A program made the position numbers and the translations under genes. The notes under the pieces are model-generated. The model saw only the letters and a list, made by a program, of their open reading frames with translations, made no database searches and was not told where the DNA came from. Below are positions 24,441 to 33,068 of a stretch of 39,316 nucleotides of DNA, one piece after another (within the stretch, counting starts at the first letter, position 1; each line of letters opens with the position of its first letter). Source of the stretch: a bacterium (lineage in GTDB: Bacteria; Babelota; Babeliae; Babelales; CAIQNR01); the NCBI GenBank assembly GCA_947505805.1, contig CANNMA010000004.1, positions 1 through 39,316 of the forward strand, written 5' to 3'.

Positions 24441-25862
24441 ATGTCTCAAAAGGTTCGTGTTCGGTTTGCTCCGTCCCCTACGGGTAATATGCATATCGGT
24501 GGATTGCGTACAGCGCTTTTTAACTGGTTGTTTGCTCGTCATGCAAGTGGAACGTTTTTAATTCGTATCGAAGATACTGATAAAGAACGTTCAGAAGAAA
24601 AGTACGTTCAAGCATTATTAGATGCTCTTGCGTGGGTTGGGATAGAAAGCGATGAAAAAATTATTTTTCAGTCTCAAAGACAAGATGCCTATCATGCAGT
24701 GCTCAATAAACTTGTAACTGAAAAAAAAGCATACAGATGTTTTTGTACCGCAGAGGACCTTGAAAAAAGAATTCGTGCTACAGGAAACACAGAAGAACAT
24801 TATGGGTATGATGGCTTTTGCAGAGATTTACCCATTAACCATGATGAACAAAGATTTTTTGGGGTTCGATTTAGAATTCCTTCTGAGCTTGCTTCAATTG
24901 AAGTGACCGATCTTATTCGTGGCACTGTTATTTTTGAACGAAACCAACTAGACGACTTTATTATTTTTAGGTCAGACGGAACCCCCATGTATAATTTTGC
25001 AGTAGTCGTTGATGATCATTATTCAGCTATTACTCATATCATTCGTGGTGAAGAGCATTTATCAAATACGCCAAAGCAGATTTTGCTGTATCAAGCATGT
25101 GGATTTTCTGTACCTCATTTTGCTCATATTCCTATGATCTTGGCTCCTGATGGTAGTAAACTTTCAAAGCGCCATGGAGCGACCGATGTTCTTGCATACA
25201 AAAAACAGGGATATCTTCCTGATGCGCTCATTAATTATATCGTTCGATTAGGATGGTCAAATGGTGATCAAGAAATTTTTACAAAGAATCAAATGATTGC
25301 TCAGTTTACCCTTGAAGGAGTTGGTAAAAAAGCAGCAATCTTTGATGTTCAAAAACTTGACTGGATGAATGGGGTCTATATTCGTGAAAAAAATGCTGAG
25401 CATCTTTACGATCTGATTCAACAAACTGAGATGGCAACAATCTTTATGCTTCAGAGTAGTGGGTATACAAAGCAGCAATTGCTTGATGCGATTCGTTTAT
25501 ATCAACCGCGAGTAAAAAACCTTGTTGAATTAGTACATGAAATTATGAAATTATGGCAAGAACCAACAGAGTATAATCAAGAAGATGTTAAAAAATGGAT
25601 AACCCCTGAATCAGCGGTGCTTTTTACAAAAGCATGTCAGCTGCTTGAAGGATGCGAACCTTTTGATCTTTCTACTGTTACGTTGATTTTAAAAAGTTTG
25701 TGTGAGCAGGAATCTGTTAAGTTTCCTACACTTGCACAGCCAATTAGAATTGCATTGACAGGAGGTACAACAAGTCCAGGTGTTTTTGAAATGCTTGTCT
25801 TGTTGGGTAAAGAAAAAAGTGTGATGCGCCTCAAAGCTTTGCAGGTGCAAATAAATTTTTAA
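24441..25862 (+). CDS. gltX: Glutamyl-tRNA synthetase (class I)
   Basis: 473 aa from the ATG at 24441, which has AAGGGG 4 nt upstream and begins at the family's normal N-terminus; an in-frame ATG at 24390 would overlap the preceding gene by 43 nt and is not needed. It charges tRNA-Glu and, if GatCAB is present, possibly tRNA-Gln. Motifs: APSPTGNMHIGG (10-21, with HIGH as HIGG), RIEDTD near 40, and the KMSKS counterpart KLSKRHGA near 240. A C-terminal anticodon-binding helical domain follows. The operon position between the TPR-like gene and fabD-like gene is unusual but plausible in reduced genomes. Confidence 0.96.
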   Translation: MSQKVRVRFAPSPTGNMHIGGLRTALFNWLFARHASGTFLIRIEDTDKERSEEKYVQALLDALAWVGIESDEKIIFQSQRQDAYHAVLNKLVTEKKAYRCFCTAEDLEKRIRATGNTEEHYGYDGFCRDLPINHDEQRFFGVRFRIPSELASIEVTDLIRGTVIFERNQLDDFIIFRSDGTPMYNFAVVVDDHYSAITHIIRGEEHLSNTPKQILLYQACGFSVPHFAHIPMILAPDGSKLSKRHGATDVLAYKKQGYLPDALINYIVRLGWSNGDQEIFTKNQMIAQFTLEGVGKKAAIFDVQKLDWMNGVYIREKNAEHLYDLIQQTEMATIFMLQSSGYTKQQLLDAIRLYQPRVKNLVELVHEIMKLWQEPTEYNQEDVKKWITPESAVLFTKACQLLEGCEPFDLSTVTLILKSLCEQESVKFPTLAQPIRIALTGGTTSPGVFEMLVLLGKEKSVMRLKALQVQINF

Positions 25863-25895
25863 GAGTTTCTGAACTTTTTCATATGGAGGATTATA

Positions 25896-26927
25896 ATGAA
25901 GAAAATCGGATTTGTTTTTTCGGGATACGGTAGCCAGTGGGTTGGCATGGGCAAAGAGCTTTATGACCATTCACGTGTTACTCAGGAGCTTTTTGAAGAA
26001 GCTTCAAATTGTCTTGATCTCAATTTTGTTAAATTGTGTTTTGCATCTTCAGATGCAGATCTTTCAAAACTAGAACATGCTTATGTTTCAATCTTTCTTG
26101 TTTCAATCGCATTTGCAAAAGTGCTTGAAGAAGCAGGAATAGTTCCTACTCAGGTAGCAGGTGCTGATACTGGTGAATATGCGGCAGTATGTATGGCAGG
26201 GGGGCTTAACGTTCCAGATGCTTTGTATTTGCTCAGAAAATATGCCCAATTTTATCAGGCTTATTTAGATAAAACTCCTGCAATAGGATTAAAGGTAACC
26301 GGTCTTTCTACTAAAAAATTAGAAAAATTGTGCCAAACAATTTCTAAAAAAGGTGAAGTTGCAACAGTTGCTGTTGTTGAAGGTCCAGAAGAACATATTG
26401 TTCTTGTGACTGAAGAATCAGCCAGTTTACTTCATGAAGAGCTTAAGTCTATGGACTGTGTTTCAAGTCAACCAACTTCTTTAGGTGGCGGTTTTCATGC
26501 TCCAGTTATGGATGATATCGTTAAAAATATGCGGATGTATCTTGAAAAAGTTGATTTTAAAACAGGCACAATTCCTTTTATTAGTGGTGTTATTGGAGAG
26601 CCACTTGTTGAAGCTGATATGGTCAGAGCATCATTAATGCAATCTATCCATGCGCAAACTCAATGGCATAAAGTTAAAGATACGTTTACAGAGTGTGATT
26701 ATATTTTGGAAATTGGCCCAGGATCATCACTAAAAGAGTCTTTTGAACTTCAGTATCCAGATAAAAAAGTGTACGCGATTAGATCGTTTCAGGCATTGCA
26801 AGATTTCAAAAAAGAATTTTTGGATATGCAATCTACTCCTACAGAATCTCTTGAAGAAGTTTCTGTAGCTAGTCAGGAGCCTATAATGGTGAATCAATCT
26901 GTGTCCCAAGAAAGTAACGAATTGTAA
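25896..26927 (+). CDS. FabD-like acyltransferase-fold protein lacking the canonical catalytic residues
   Basis: 343 aa. The fold signature of malonyl-CoA:ACP transacylase is clear: GFVFSGYGSQWVGMGKELYD at the N-terminus, GADTGEYAA at the nucleophile elbow, GGGFHAPVM, and ILEIGPGSSL near the C-terminus. By eye against E. coli FabD, the Gln of GQGSQ is Tyr11, GHSLG reads GADTG (His to Ala90, nucleophile Ser to Asp91), and the substrate-binding Arg is Tyr116. His201 remains. A normal transacylase mechanism is therefore unlikely; the protein may be a pseudoenzyme or use Asp91 differently. The last 40 residues are Ser/Glu-rich. GGAGG precedes the ATG. It lies 33 nt after gltX and 26 nt before an ACP-like gene with a matching loss. 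Confidence 0.82.
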   Translation: MKKIGFVFSGYGSQWVGMGKELYDHSRVTQELFEEASNCLDLNFVKLCFASSDADLSKLEHAYVSIFLVSIAFAKVLEEAGIVPTQVAGADTGEYAAVCMAGGLNVPDALYLLRKYAQFYQAYLDKTPAIGLKVTGLSTKKLEKLCQTISKKGEVATVAVVEGPEEHIVLVTEESASLLHEELKSMDCVSSQPTSLGGGFHAPVMDDIVKNMRMYLEKVDFKTGTIPFISGVIGEPLVEADMVRASLMQSIHAQTQWHKVKDTFTECDYILEIGPGSSLKESFELQYPDKKVYAIRSFQALQDFKKEFLDMQSTPTESLEEVSVASQEPIMVNQSVSQESNEL

Positions 26928-26953
26928 TTTCTTAAAAAAAGAAGGATGAAAGA

Positions 26954-27202
26954 ATGAGCGTAAAGTACGACTATGCGTCCAAAATTACTGCATTTGTAAG
27001 TGAACAGATAGAAGATAAAGCGATTCAGGAGACGATACGTCCAGAGACTCTTTTTGAAGATCTTGGCCTTGATTGGCTTGCGTGCGTTGAGCTTGTGATG
27101 CAGATTGAAGAAGAGTTTGGAATAAGCATTAGCGATGATGATGCGGATACTTTTGTAAATATTCAAGCAATTGCAAACTATTTAGCTGATCGTATTTCGT
27201 AA
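26954..27202 (+). CDS. Acyl carrier protein-like protein with Trp at the carrier serine
   Basis: 82 aa, the normal ACP length, with the four-helix ACP pattern and the helix-II segment LGLDWLACVELVMQIEEEFG (37-56). In ACPs this reads LG.DSL..VEL.M.LE..F, with phosphopantetheine attached to the Ser of DSL. Here the position is Trp41 (codon TGG), so the prosthetic group cannot attach there. All else is well preserved, including the acidic recognition helix, which suggests selection rather than decay. It lies 26 nt after the FabD-like gene with AAGGATG upstream; the two probably work together. It may be a structural or regulatory ACP-like protein; a functional ACP could exist elsewhere in the genome. 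Confidence 0.85.
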   Translation: MSVKYDYASKITAFVSEQIEDKAIQETIRPETLFEDLGLDWLACVELVMQIEEEFGISISDDDADTFVNIQAIANYLADRIS

Positions 27203-27340
27203 ATTTAGAGTATGTTTTTTCCGTTCTTTGTTATAGAAGTTTATTCAATGTAATGATGAACCAAAGCACTATTTTTTCACGAATGTACATTTCATTGATC
27301 TAATAAAATTGATGCATTTAAAATAAATTTTCTTCTTTTA

Positions 27341-27435
27341 TCGTCGTCCCCAACGATACGACAGCGTGGCAGGAAGCGTAGTGATCTGACAGCGGGAGTG
27401 AGTGTCGGGGATCCAGACGTTACAAAGAAAAAGTC
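27341..27435 (+). repeat. 95-bp dispersed repeat, single forward copy
   Basis: Starts TCGTCGTCCCCAACGATACG and ends GATCCAGACGTTAC.. with the AAAGAAAAAGTC terminus. Nearly the same as 21346-21440 over the first 20 and last 30 bases. It fills part of the 27203-27556 gap, which otherwise holds only AT-rich DNA and the terminator at 27493. Confidence 0.75.
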
Positions 27436-27492
27436 CTAACTCTAATTGAGCATAGGTATAGAAAACAAAAAGTCAGCACTATTGTTCAAATG

Positions 27493-27522
27493 AAAAAGGC
27501 CCGGTAAGACCGAGCCTTTTTT
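27493..27522 (-). terminator. Terminator of the 27557-29131 gene (bidirectional)
   Basis: AAAAAGGC (27493-27500) pairs with GCCTTTTT (27514-27521), then CGGT/ACCG inside after one mismatch, with a 3-nt loop. T-runs are present on both strands, so it may also stop transcripts from the acp-like operon. Confidence 0.85.
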
Positions 27523-27556
27523 AGTACTGTTTTTTGCTTCAGAGGTAACGACTACT

Positions 27557-29131
27557 TTAGTAGGAAACGTTTCCTTGAAGACCAACACCCCATGTATGAA
27601 GTGTTTTGTTACCGCCAGCAAATTCAACGTTAGCAAATAAGCTTACGTTTGGTTGCCAGTCGTTGTTCTTCCAAGTGTATCCAACGTTACCGTAGAAACA
27701 GCTTGCAAAAACACTCTTAGCAAGTGCTGAGTTGGTATTTAACCAATTATTGTTGATGCAGTAATCATCTTGGTTTGCAGTTGTAACAGCTGCAGGAGAT
27801 GACCCTGTATCAACACCATTAACTTGAACAACTGTAGCACCAGTTGTTACAACAAGAGCTGTAAGATCAGCAGCACTACCATTGATATCATAGAGGATGT
27901 AAGTGTTAGGATCAATTGCATTTACGAATGAAGAGAACTTTTCTTTGCTGTGTCCACCACCGGTCCAACCAAGATCAAAATTCATCTTGTTTGCAGTGTA
28001 TGAAAACTGAAGAGTTACTTCATATGCAGCACCGATACTGATCTTAGCTTGTTGTGTACCAATGTTGATCATGTTATCGAGATTGCTGTAAGTTGCACTT
28101 TGGGCAGTAATAGTTGTGAGTTCTTTAACAAGGTTGTAACGTGTACCTACACCACCATGAGCGTCTGTTAAATCGAATGAACGAACTTGTGTGTTGTCAA
28201 AGATGTGTACAGCGTATCCGTTAAGGTAAGCACAAATGTGGTGATCTTCATCTCTTTCCCAAAGACGAACATGACCATCAACCATACCACCAACACCCAT
28301 ACGGCCAGCCATACCAATAGTAGGTTCAAAAACGTATTGAGCTTTTGATTTACCACCAGCACCAAAATAACCACGAAGAGCAACCCCTAAGTGCATATTT
28401 TCTTTGCTAATGAAATCGTAACCAAGGTTAACTGAAACATCACCAAGTCTGGTTTTGCTTTGGCTTCCGTTGATAACGCCATAGCTCCACACAGGTGCTC
28501 CACTTCCACCAGCATTGCCTACGTTACCTTTCCAAGCAGCAATAACACTATCATAAGCGGCATCAGGTTCTGTAGATCCTGTTACTACTGAACCAGCTGC
28601 GTATGTTTCATTAGGATTTACAATGTCTGCTTCTGATAGGTGTACGTTCCAACGTGTCCAAACTAAAGGAAGATGTGCAGAAACGTAAAGTCCTGGGCAC
28701 CATTCATCAAGTCCAAAATAGAATGAAAAATCAGTGATAGATGATTGTACTTTTGGTTTAGCAGTAACAGTTGAAGAGAATCCGTCAGGAAGTAAAAAGT
28801 TAATTACGTTAACATCTACATCTGTATCTGCAGCTTCACCAAAGTTCATAACGTTTGTTCCGTTAAAGAACACGTATTCACCAAGGCCAGTTGAGTTGAA
28901 TGATTGACGGAATTCTGATTGAGTTTTGAAATCAAAATAGAATGTGTCAGCATCATATTTGTGAATTGAAGGTTCCCAACCAAATACATCAACGGCTGTA
29001 CCGTTTTGTGCACGAGGTAAGAAATAAGAAAGTCCGAATGTTGAATTTGAGCCTGAGCTGCTTCCAGCTTGCATAGGCACAATGCTCAAAAGCATTGTTA
29101 TGGCAAGTAATTTTTTTGTTACATTTTGCAT
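27557..29131 (-). CDS. Predicted outer-membrane beta-barrel protein
   Basis: 524 aa. Signal peptide MQNVTKKLLAITMLLSIVPM followed by QAGSS. The mature chain is Gly/Asn/Thr/Tyr-rich with alternating patterns and ends GVGLQGNVSY, a terminal aromatic residue as in BAM-inserted barrels. Segments such as DFSFYFGLDEWCPGLYVSAHLPLVW are reminiscent of the 442-aa barrel at 7487-8815 (which has FYFAQNFKKGFFVDLTVPVI), so the two may be distant paralogues. AAAAGGAG stands 8-9 nt before the ATG. It is flanked by intergenic DNA on both sides, so it is likely a single-gene unit. The pore substrate cannot be inferred. Confidence 0.75.
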   Translation of the reverse strand: MQNVTKKLLAITMLLSIVPMQAGSSSGSNSTFGLSYFLPRAQNGTAVDVFGWEPSIHKYDADTFYFDFKTQSEFRQSFNSTGLGEYVFFNGTNVMNFGEAADTDVDVNVINFLLPDGFSSTVTAKPKVQSSITDFSFYFGLDEWCPGLYVSAHLPLVWTRWNVHLSEADIVNPNETYAAGSVVTGSTEPDAAYDSVIAAWKGNVGNAGGSGAPVWSYGVINGSQSKTRLGDVSVNLGYDFISKENMHLGVALRGYFGAGGKSKAQYVFEPTIGMAGRMGVGGMVDGHVRLWERDEDHHICAYLNGYAVHIFDNTQVRSFDLTDAHGGVGTRYNLVKELTTITAQSATYSNLDNMINIGTQQAKISIGAAYEVTLQFSYTANKMNFDLGWTGGGHSKEKFSSFVNAIDPNTYILYDINGSAADLTALVVTTGATVVQVNGVDTGSSPAAVTTANQDDYCINNNWLNTNSALAKSVFASCFYGNVGYTWKNNDWQPNVSLFANVEFAGGNKTLHTWGVGLQGNVSY

Positions 29132-29480
29132 GTTGTATTACTCCTTTTAATCGTTCATGCAGAGCTTTTTTTACTCTACATTTTTTATGACATTACGACA
29201 TGAAGAATTTTTGATTGATTCTTCGGTGGTTTTTTTATGCCACTCTCCTTTCGTTTTTTTAGTTTTTTTAAGTTTAACCGTTTTCTTATAGTAGCTCAGT
29301 TTGAACTTACCCAAACGCTAATACATTTCAAAATACAAGTCAATGGTCATTTACTTACAGTCGACGAGCTCAATGTAGTTCATTATACTCTCTAGGAGTT
29401 TTCTACGTAAAGGTTTGTATAAGCAAACCATGATTTCTACAGTAGTTTAAAGGTTTTTCTCTAATAAAAGGGTGCTAAAC
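29132..29480. other. Intergenic region between the barrel gene and uppP
   Basis: Divergent promoter region of about 350 nt. It is T-rich, and I see no gene and no dispersed repeat. A TATACT at 29384-29389 could be a -10 box for uppP-ftsK but lacks a good -35. A small hairpin (GGTTTG / CAAACC) lies near 29412-29429. Confidence 0.5.
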
Positions 29481-30266
29481 ATGGAGCTTTTGTATATCTA
29501 TTCTTGCTTACAAATTATTTTTGAGTCTCTTCCTGTCAGTAGCTCAGGGAATCTTCGGTTATGGATTCCTGTGGTGCAGAATTATTTTAACTGTGAGCAG
29601 ATACCTGCGTTAATCGATTTTGATTTTCTTCTTCATGTGCCGACTTTTTTTATTGTGACTTTGGTTATTATTTTAGAATTACAACTTACATTCTCAAATT
29701 GTTCTACATACAAGAGTGCTTTAGTAAGAGTTGGTTTAAAAATTGCTCTCATTGATCTTATTACTGCTCTTTTTTATGGTTGGTGGCGCTACTTTATACC
29801 ACCCTTTTTCCCCTTATGGCTTGGTTTTTTATGTACTACGGCAGCACTTTTTTCTTTGTGTTTTGCTCCAAAAGGTTCAAATGATAAAACTCTGTCTTGG
29901 AAAGATGCATTGTGTTTAGGTCTTGTTCAAGGATGCGCATTACTTCCTGGTATATCTCGTTTTGGAAGTACCTTGGTAGCAGGTATTTGGTTAGGACTCC
30001 CTTGGGTTCGTGCGTGCATTTTTGCGTTACTGATTGAGTTACCCTTAATAGGAGTGGGTTTTTTAAAAATTATCTATTCAAGTTTTTATAATCCTTCCTA
30101 CTTTAATTTTTGTACGCCAACCTATTTAAGCCTTATTATAGCGGCATCGCTTGTTTCTTTTTGCCTTCTCAGGACTGTTTTTGATATGGTCAAAAAGAAG
30201 ACTGTCTGGAAATTTGGATGGTATACCTTGTTTCTTGCCATACTTGCAAAAGTCTGGGGTGGTTAA
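29481..30266 (+). CDS. uppP: Undecaprenyl-diphosphatase (UppP/BacA)-like membrane protein
   Basis: 261 aa from the ATG at 29481 (AAAGGG about 8 nt upstream); a GTG at 29472 would add three residues. UppP recycles the lipid carrier of cell-wall and surface polysaccharide synthesis in the inner membrane. Both family motifs are visible: ESLPVSSSGNL (15-25) and GCALLPGISRFGSTLVAG (about 150-167), among about seven to eight hydrophobic helices. In the first motif, Asn24 replaces the His (H30 in E. coli) that belongs to the active-site region, while Glu15 and the SSS remain. It is followed 21 nt later by ftsK, so probably a two-gene operon. Confidence 0.88.
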   Translation: MELLYIYSCLQIIFESLPVSSSGNLRLWIPVVQNYFNCEQIPALIDFDFLLHVPTFFIVTLVIILELQLTFSNCSTYKSALVRVGLKIALIDLITALFYGWWRYFIPPFFPLWLGFLCTTAALFSLCFAPKGSNDKTLSWKDALCLGLVQGCALLPGISRFGSTLVAGIWLGLPWVRACIFALLIELPLIGVGFLKIIYSSFYNPSYFNFCTPTYLSLIIAASLVSFCLLRTVFDMVKKKTVWKFGWYTLFLAILAKVWGG

Positions 30267-30287
30267 AAATAATTAGGGGAGAGTGTC

Positions 30288-32567
30288 ATGAAAAATCGTT
30301 CACAACGAGCTATAAAAAAAACAGAATCGTTATTTTTGGAGATTATTTCTTATCCATATGTGTTGGCAATAGGTGTTGCAATTGTGACAGGTTTTCTTAC
30401 AACAGCTCTTATGTCGTATAACCCTCATGATCAGTCCTGGTTTTTTTATTCAACAGATCCACATCCAATTACTAATCTTGCAGGTTCATTAGGAGCTGAA
30501 ATTGCTGCATTTTGTTTTTATATGGCAGGATTGGGGGCGTCTACTCTTGTTATGATAGGGCTGTATTTTATTTGGTTTTTTGCAAAAAAATCTTTCTGGC
30601 AACAAGAATGGGAACGAATGTTAGCTATAATACTTTTACTTCCTATCGTTTGCTCTTTGTATGCGTGGTATGGAGTTGGAGGAACGGCATATATGTTTTC
30701 AGGAGGGGCAATTGGTGAAAAAATAGTTGGAACGATGTCAGGTTTTGTTGGCTTTGCGCTTGTGGGATTATTGTTACATCTTTTCTTCTTTATTCAGGTA
30801 CTTATCATACTCCGGTTATCAGGAATTCATCTTATCATCGGGTTTCATAGAGCATTACTATTTTTAGTTGCTCAGCGTTCTTACTGGTTTAGTCCAGTAG
30901 TACAAATGGTTCGTTGGTTTTTTATAATGATCTACAAAGTAATGCTTATGAGTATGCATGGAGCTGAAAAACTGTTTTCTTGGATTGTTGAATCTATTTT
31001 TGGTTTTGAAAAAGAAGATACTCAAAGCTGGTTAATGGAAAATGAGCTTGAATTATTGTGGCAGCAACAAAATCAAGAAGTAGCAGTTGCTGCAACTCCT
31101 TCTGAAGAACATCACATAGATACTAATGAGTGGAATAACTATGAAGAAGTTTCTGTCGCACCAGTTTATAAAAAAGGAACTCTTTTTAAGTTGCCTTCTG
31201 TCAGTTGTTTTTCAGTTTCTGAAAAAGAAAGTAAGTCTGCTCAGTTAGTTGATACTAAAAAAATAGCAGCAACGCTTGAAGAAAAATTATCTCGGTTTGG
31301 AGTTTCAGGAACAGTTGTGGATATAAAGCAGGGTCCGGTTGTTACCTTATTTGAATATCAACCAGCAATAGACACAAAGCTCAGTAAAATTATTCCGTTA
31401 GAACAAGATTTAGCATTAGCTCTTGAAGCGATGAGTGTTCGAATTTTAGCTCCTATTCCAGGAACATCACGCGTAGGTTTTGAAGTTTCTAATAAGGAGC
31501 GATCATCGGTTCGTATGGGTGATATTATTCGTTCACAGGCATACCAAAAAACAAAAATGACATTGCCTCTTATTTTAGGACAAGATACTGCAGGCCGAGA
31601 TGTGATAGTTGATATGGTTGATATGCCCCATTTACTGATTGCAGGGTCTACCGGTTCAGGTAAATCGATTGCACTTAATACAATGCTCATGAGTTTGCTC
31701 TGTAAGCTGACTCCGGATGAATTAAAACTTATTATTGTTGATCCTAAACGTCTTGAATTTGCTTCGTATAAAGATATTCCTCATCTTTTGTTTCCCATTA
31801 TCACCGATCCACATCGAGCTGCACCCGTCATTAGATGGCTTGTTACGGTTATGGAAGAACGGTATCAAACTATGGCAGAACAAGGTGTGCGTAGTATTTC
31901 TGAATATAAAAAACAGGCTCTGCAGCAGGGGACTGTTGATGCGCTTCCTTATCTTATTCTTATGATTGATGAGCTTGCAGATTTAATGATGGTTGCAGGT
32001 AAAGAAAGCGAAGAAGCAATTGCTCGGCTTGCGCAAATGGCTCGAGCAGCAGGAATTCATCTTATTGTTGCAACACAACGGCCATCAGTTGATGTTATTA
32101 CTGGCCTTATAAAAGTTAATTTTCCAAGCAGAATTTCATTTAGATTAACTTCAAAAATCGACTCGCGTACTATTTTAGATACCTCTGGTGCTGAATGTTT
32201 GCTTGGCAAAGGGGATATGCTCTTTATGGATGCGCATAGTGCGCGTATTCAGCGTGTTCACGGGGCGTATGTGAGTGATTCAGAAATTAGAACAGTTGTT
32301 AGTTTTTTAAAGGAACAGGGTCAGCCTGAATACGTGTCTTTGCAAGATGTTCTTTCTGAATATCAGCTTAAAGCAGGGCAGGTTGAAGAACCCCTTTTGC
32401 CAGAGGTTCTTTCGTTTTTACAAACTACTCAAGAAGTTTCTATCTCGTTATTACAACGTCGTTTTAAGATTGGATACAATCGTTCTGCTCGATTGATAGA
32501 GATACTCGAAATGCAGGGTAAGGTTATGCCATCTGATGGTGCTAAAATGCGCAAAGTTATTAAATAA
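30288..32567 (+). CDS. ftsK: DNA translocase FtsK
   Basis: 759 aa. Septum-located ATP-driven DNA pump that clears chromosome DNA and aids dimer resolution. About four transmembrane helices lie in the first 200 residues, then a short linker, then the RecA-like motor with Walker A AGSTGSGKS (about 451-459) and Walker B LILMIDELADLMM (about 552-564), and the C-terminal gamma winged helix (from about 700, RRFKIGYNRSARLIEILE), which recognises KOPS in known FtsKs. The linker is much shorter than in E. coli and similar to SpoIIIE-size proteins. AGGGGAGAG precedes the ATG. It follows uppP by 21 nt. Confidence 0.96.
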   Translation: MKNRSQRAIKKTESLFLEIISYPYVLAIGVAIVTGFLTTALMSYNPHDQSWFFYSTDPHPITNLAGSLGAEIAAFCFYMAGLGASTLVMIGLYFIWFFAKKSFWQQEWERMLAIILLLPIVCSLYAWYGVGGTAYMFSGGAIGEKIVGTMSGFVGFALVGLLLHLFFFIQVLIILRLSGIHLIIGFHRALLFLVAQRSYWFSPVVQMVRWFFIMIYKVMLMSMHGAEKLFSWIVESIFGFEKEDTQSWLMENELELLWQQQNQEVAVAATPSEEHHIDTNEWNNYEEVSVAPVYKKGTLFKLPSVSCFSVSEKESKSAQLVDTKKIAATLEEKLSRFGVSGTVVDIKQGPVVTLFEYQPAIDTKLSKIIPLEQDLALALEAMSVRILAPIPGTSRVGFEVSNKERSSVRMGDIIRSQAYQKTKMTLPLILGQDTAGRDVIVDMVDMPHLLIAGSTGSGKSIALNTMLMSLLCKLTPDELKLIIVDPKRLEFASYKDIPHLLFPIITDPHRAAPVIRWLVTVMEERYQTMAEQGVRSISEYKKQALQQGTVDALPYLILMIDELADLMMVAGKESEEAIARLAQMARAAGIHLIVATQRPSVDVITGLIKVNFPSRISFRLTSKIDSRTILDTSGAECLLGKGDMLFMDAHSARIQRVHGAYVSDSEIRTVVSFLKEQGQPEYVSLQDVLSEYQLKAGQVEEPLLPEVLSFLQTTQEVSISLLQRRFKIGYNRSARLIEILEMQGKVMPSDGAKMRKVIK

Positions 32568-32615
32568 TTATTTATGGTTAGATATGGTAAATATTACTAA
32601 TTTTTTCATTCTTTA

Positions 32616-32777
32616 GCATAAGACGTAGGTGTGCACTATGCGTGCAGCACCAAAGAGGTTGCTTACCCAACCTCTTTGGAAACAAGGGTACAAACATGCT
32701 GTTTGACCGCCTTTGACGGATCAAACTCGGTCCAGCTCCTTTGGGCTTAAGACCTCAAACAAGAGATCCTAATACGG
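32616..32777 (-). repeat. Inverted copy of the long dispersed repeat
   Basis: Reverse complement of 651-815 at about 90% identity by eye, including the 12-bp hairpin arms CCAAAGAGGTTG / CAACCTCTTTGG. It has no 80-bp tandem tail. It sits 49 nt after ftsK. Two long near-identical copies in opposite orientation about 32 kb apart could support inversion of the intervening segment. Confidence 0.75.
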
Positions 32778-32888
32778 AGTAACCACTTACATTTCATCTA
32801 CAGAAAAGAACAATCCTTTTTTATAAAAAAATCTATGATTACGCTCTGTGTAAATTGATTATCTTTCTTGGAGATAAACCTCCTCCTA

Positions 32889-32981
32889 CCGTCATCCTGA
32901 GCGATACGAGAGCACAGCAGAGCAGATAGTGCTCTGATAGCGTGAGTGAGTGTGAGGATCCAGGCGTTACAAGAAAAATTC
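32889..32981 (+). repeat. 95-bp family repeat, diverged copy
   Basis: Begins CCGTCATCCTGAGCGATACG and ends GGATCCAGGCGTTACAAG followed by AAAAATTC; the same frame of conserved blocks as 27341-27435 but with more substitutions. A short open frame on the minus strand across it is not a credible gene. Confidence 0.65.
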
Positions 32982-33004
32982 ATAATTTCTGTCCACACGC
33001 CACG

Positions 33005-33039
33005 GCATAAAAAAAATAAGGGGCTCAAGCGAGCCCCTT
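33005..33039 (-). terminator. Terminator of the 33069-34772 gene
   Basis: AAGGGGCTC at 33018-33026 pairs perfectly with GAGCCCCTT at 33031-33039 around a 4-nt loop. On the minus strand it is followed by ATTTTTTTTATG. It lies 30 nt after the stop. Confidence 0.85.
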
Positions 33040-33068
33040 TAATCAGTACAAATTTCTAGCTAGAATTT

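Noticed and set aside
32798-33028. 76-aa minus-strand ORF
   Set aside because: It covers the 95-bp repeat copy and the terminator of the 33069 gene, so it is repeat DNA, not a gene.
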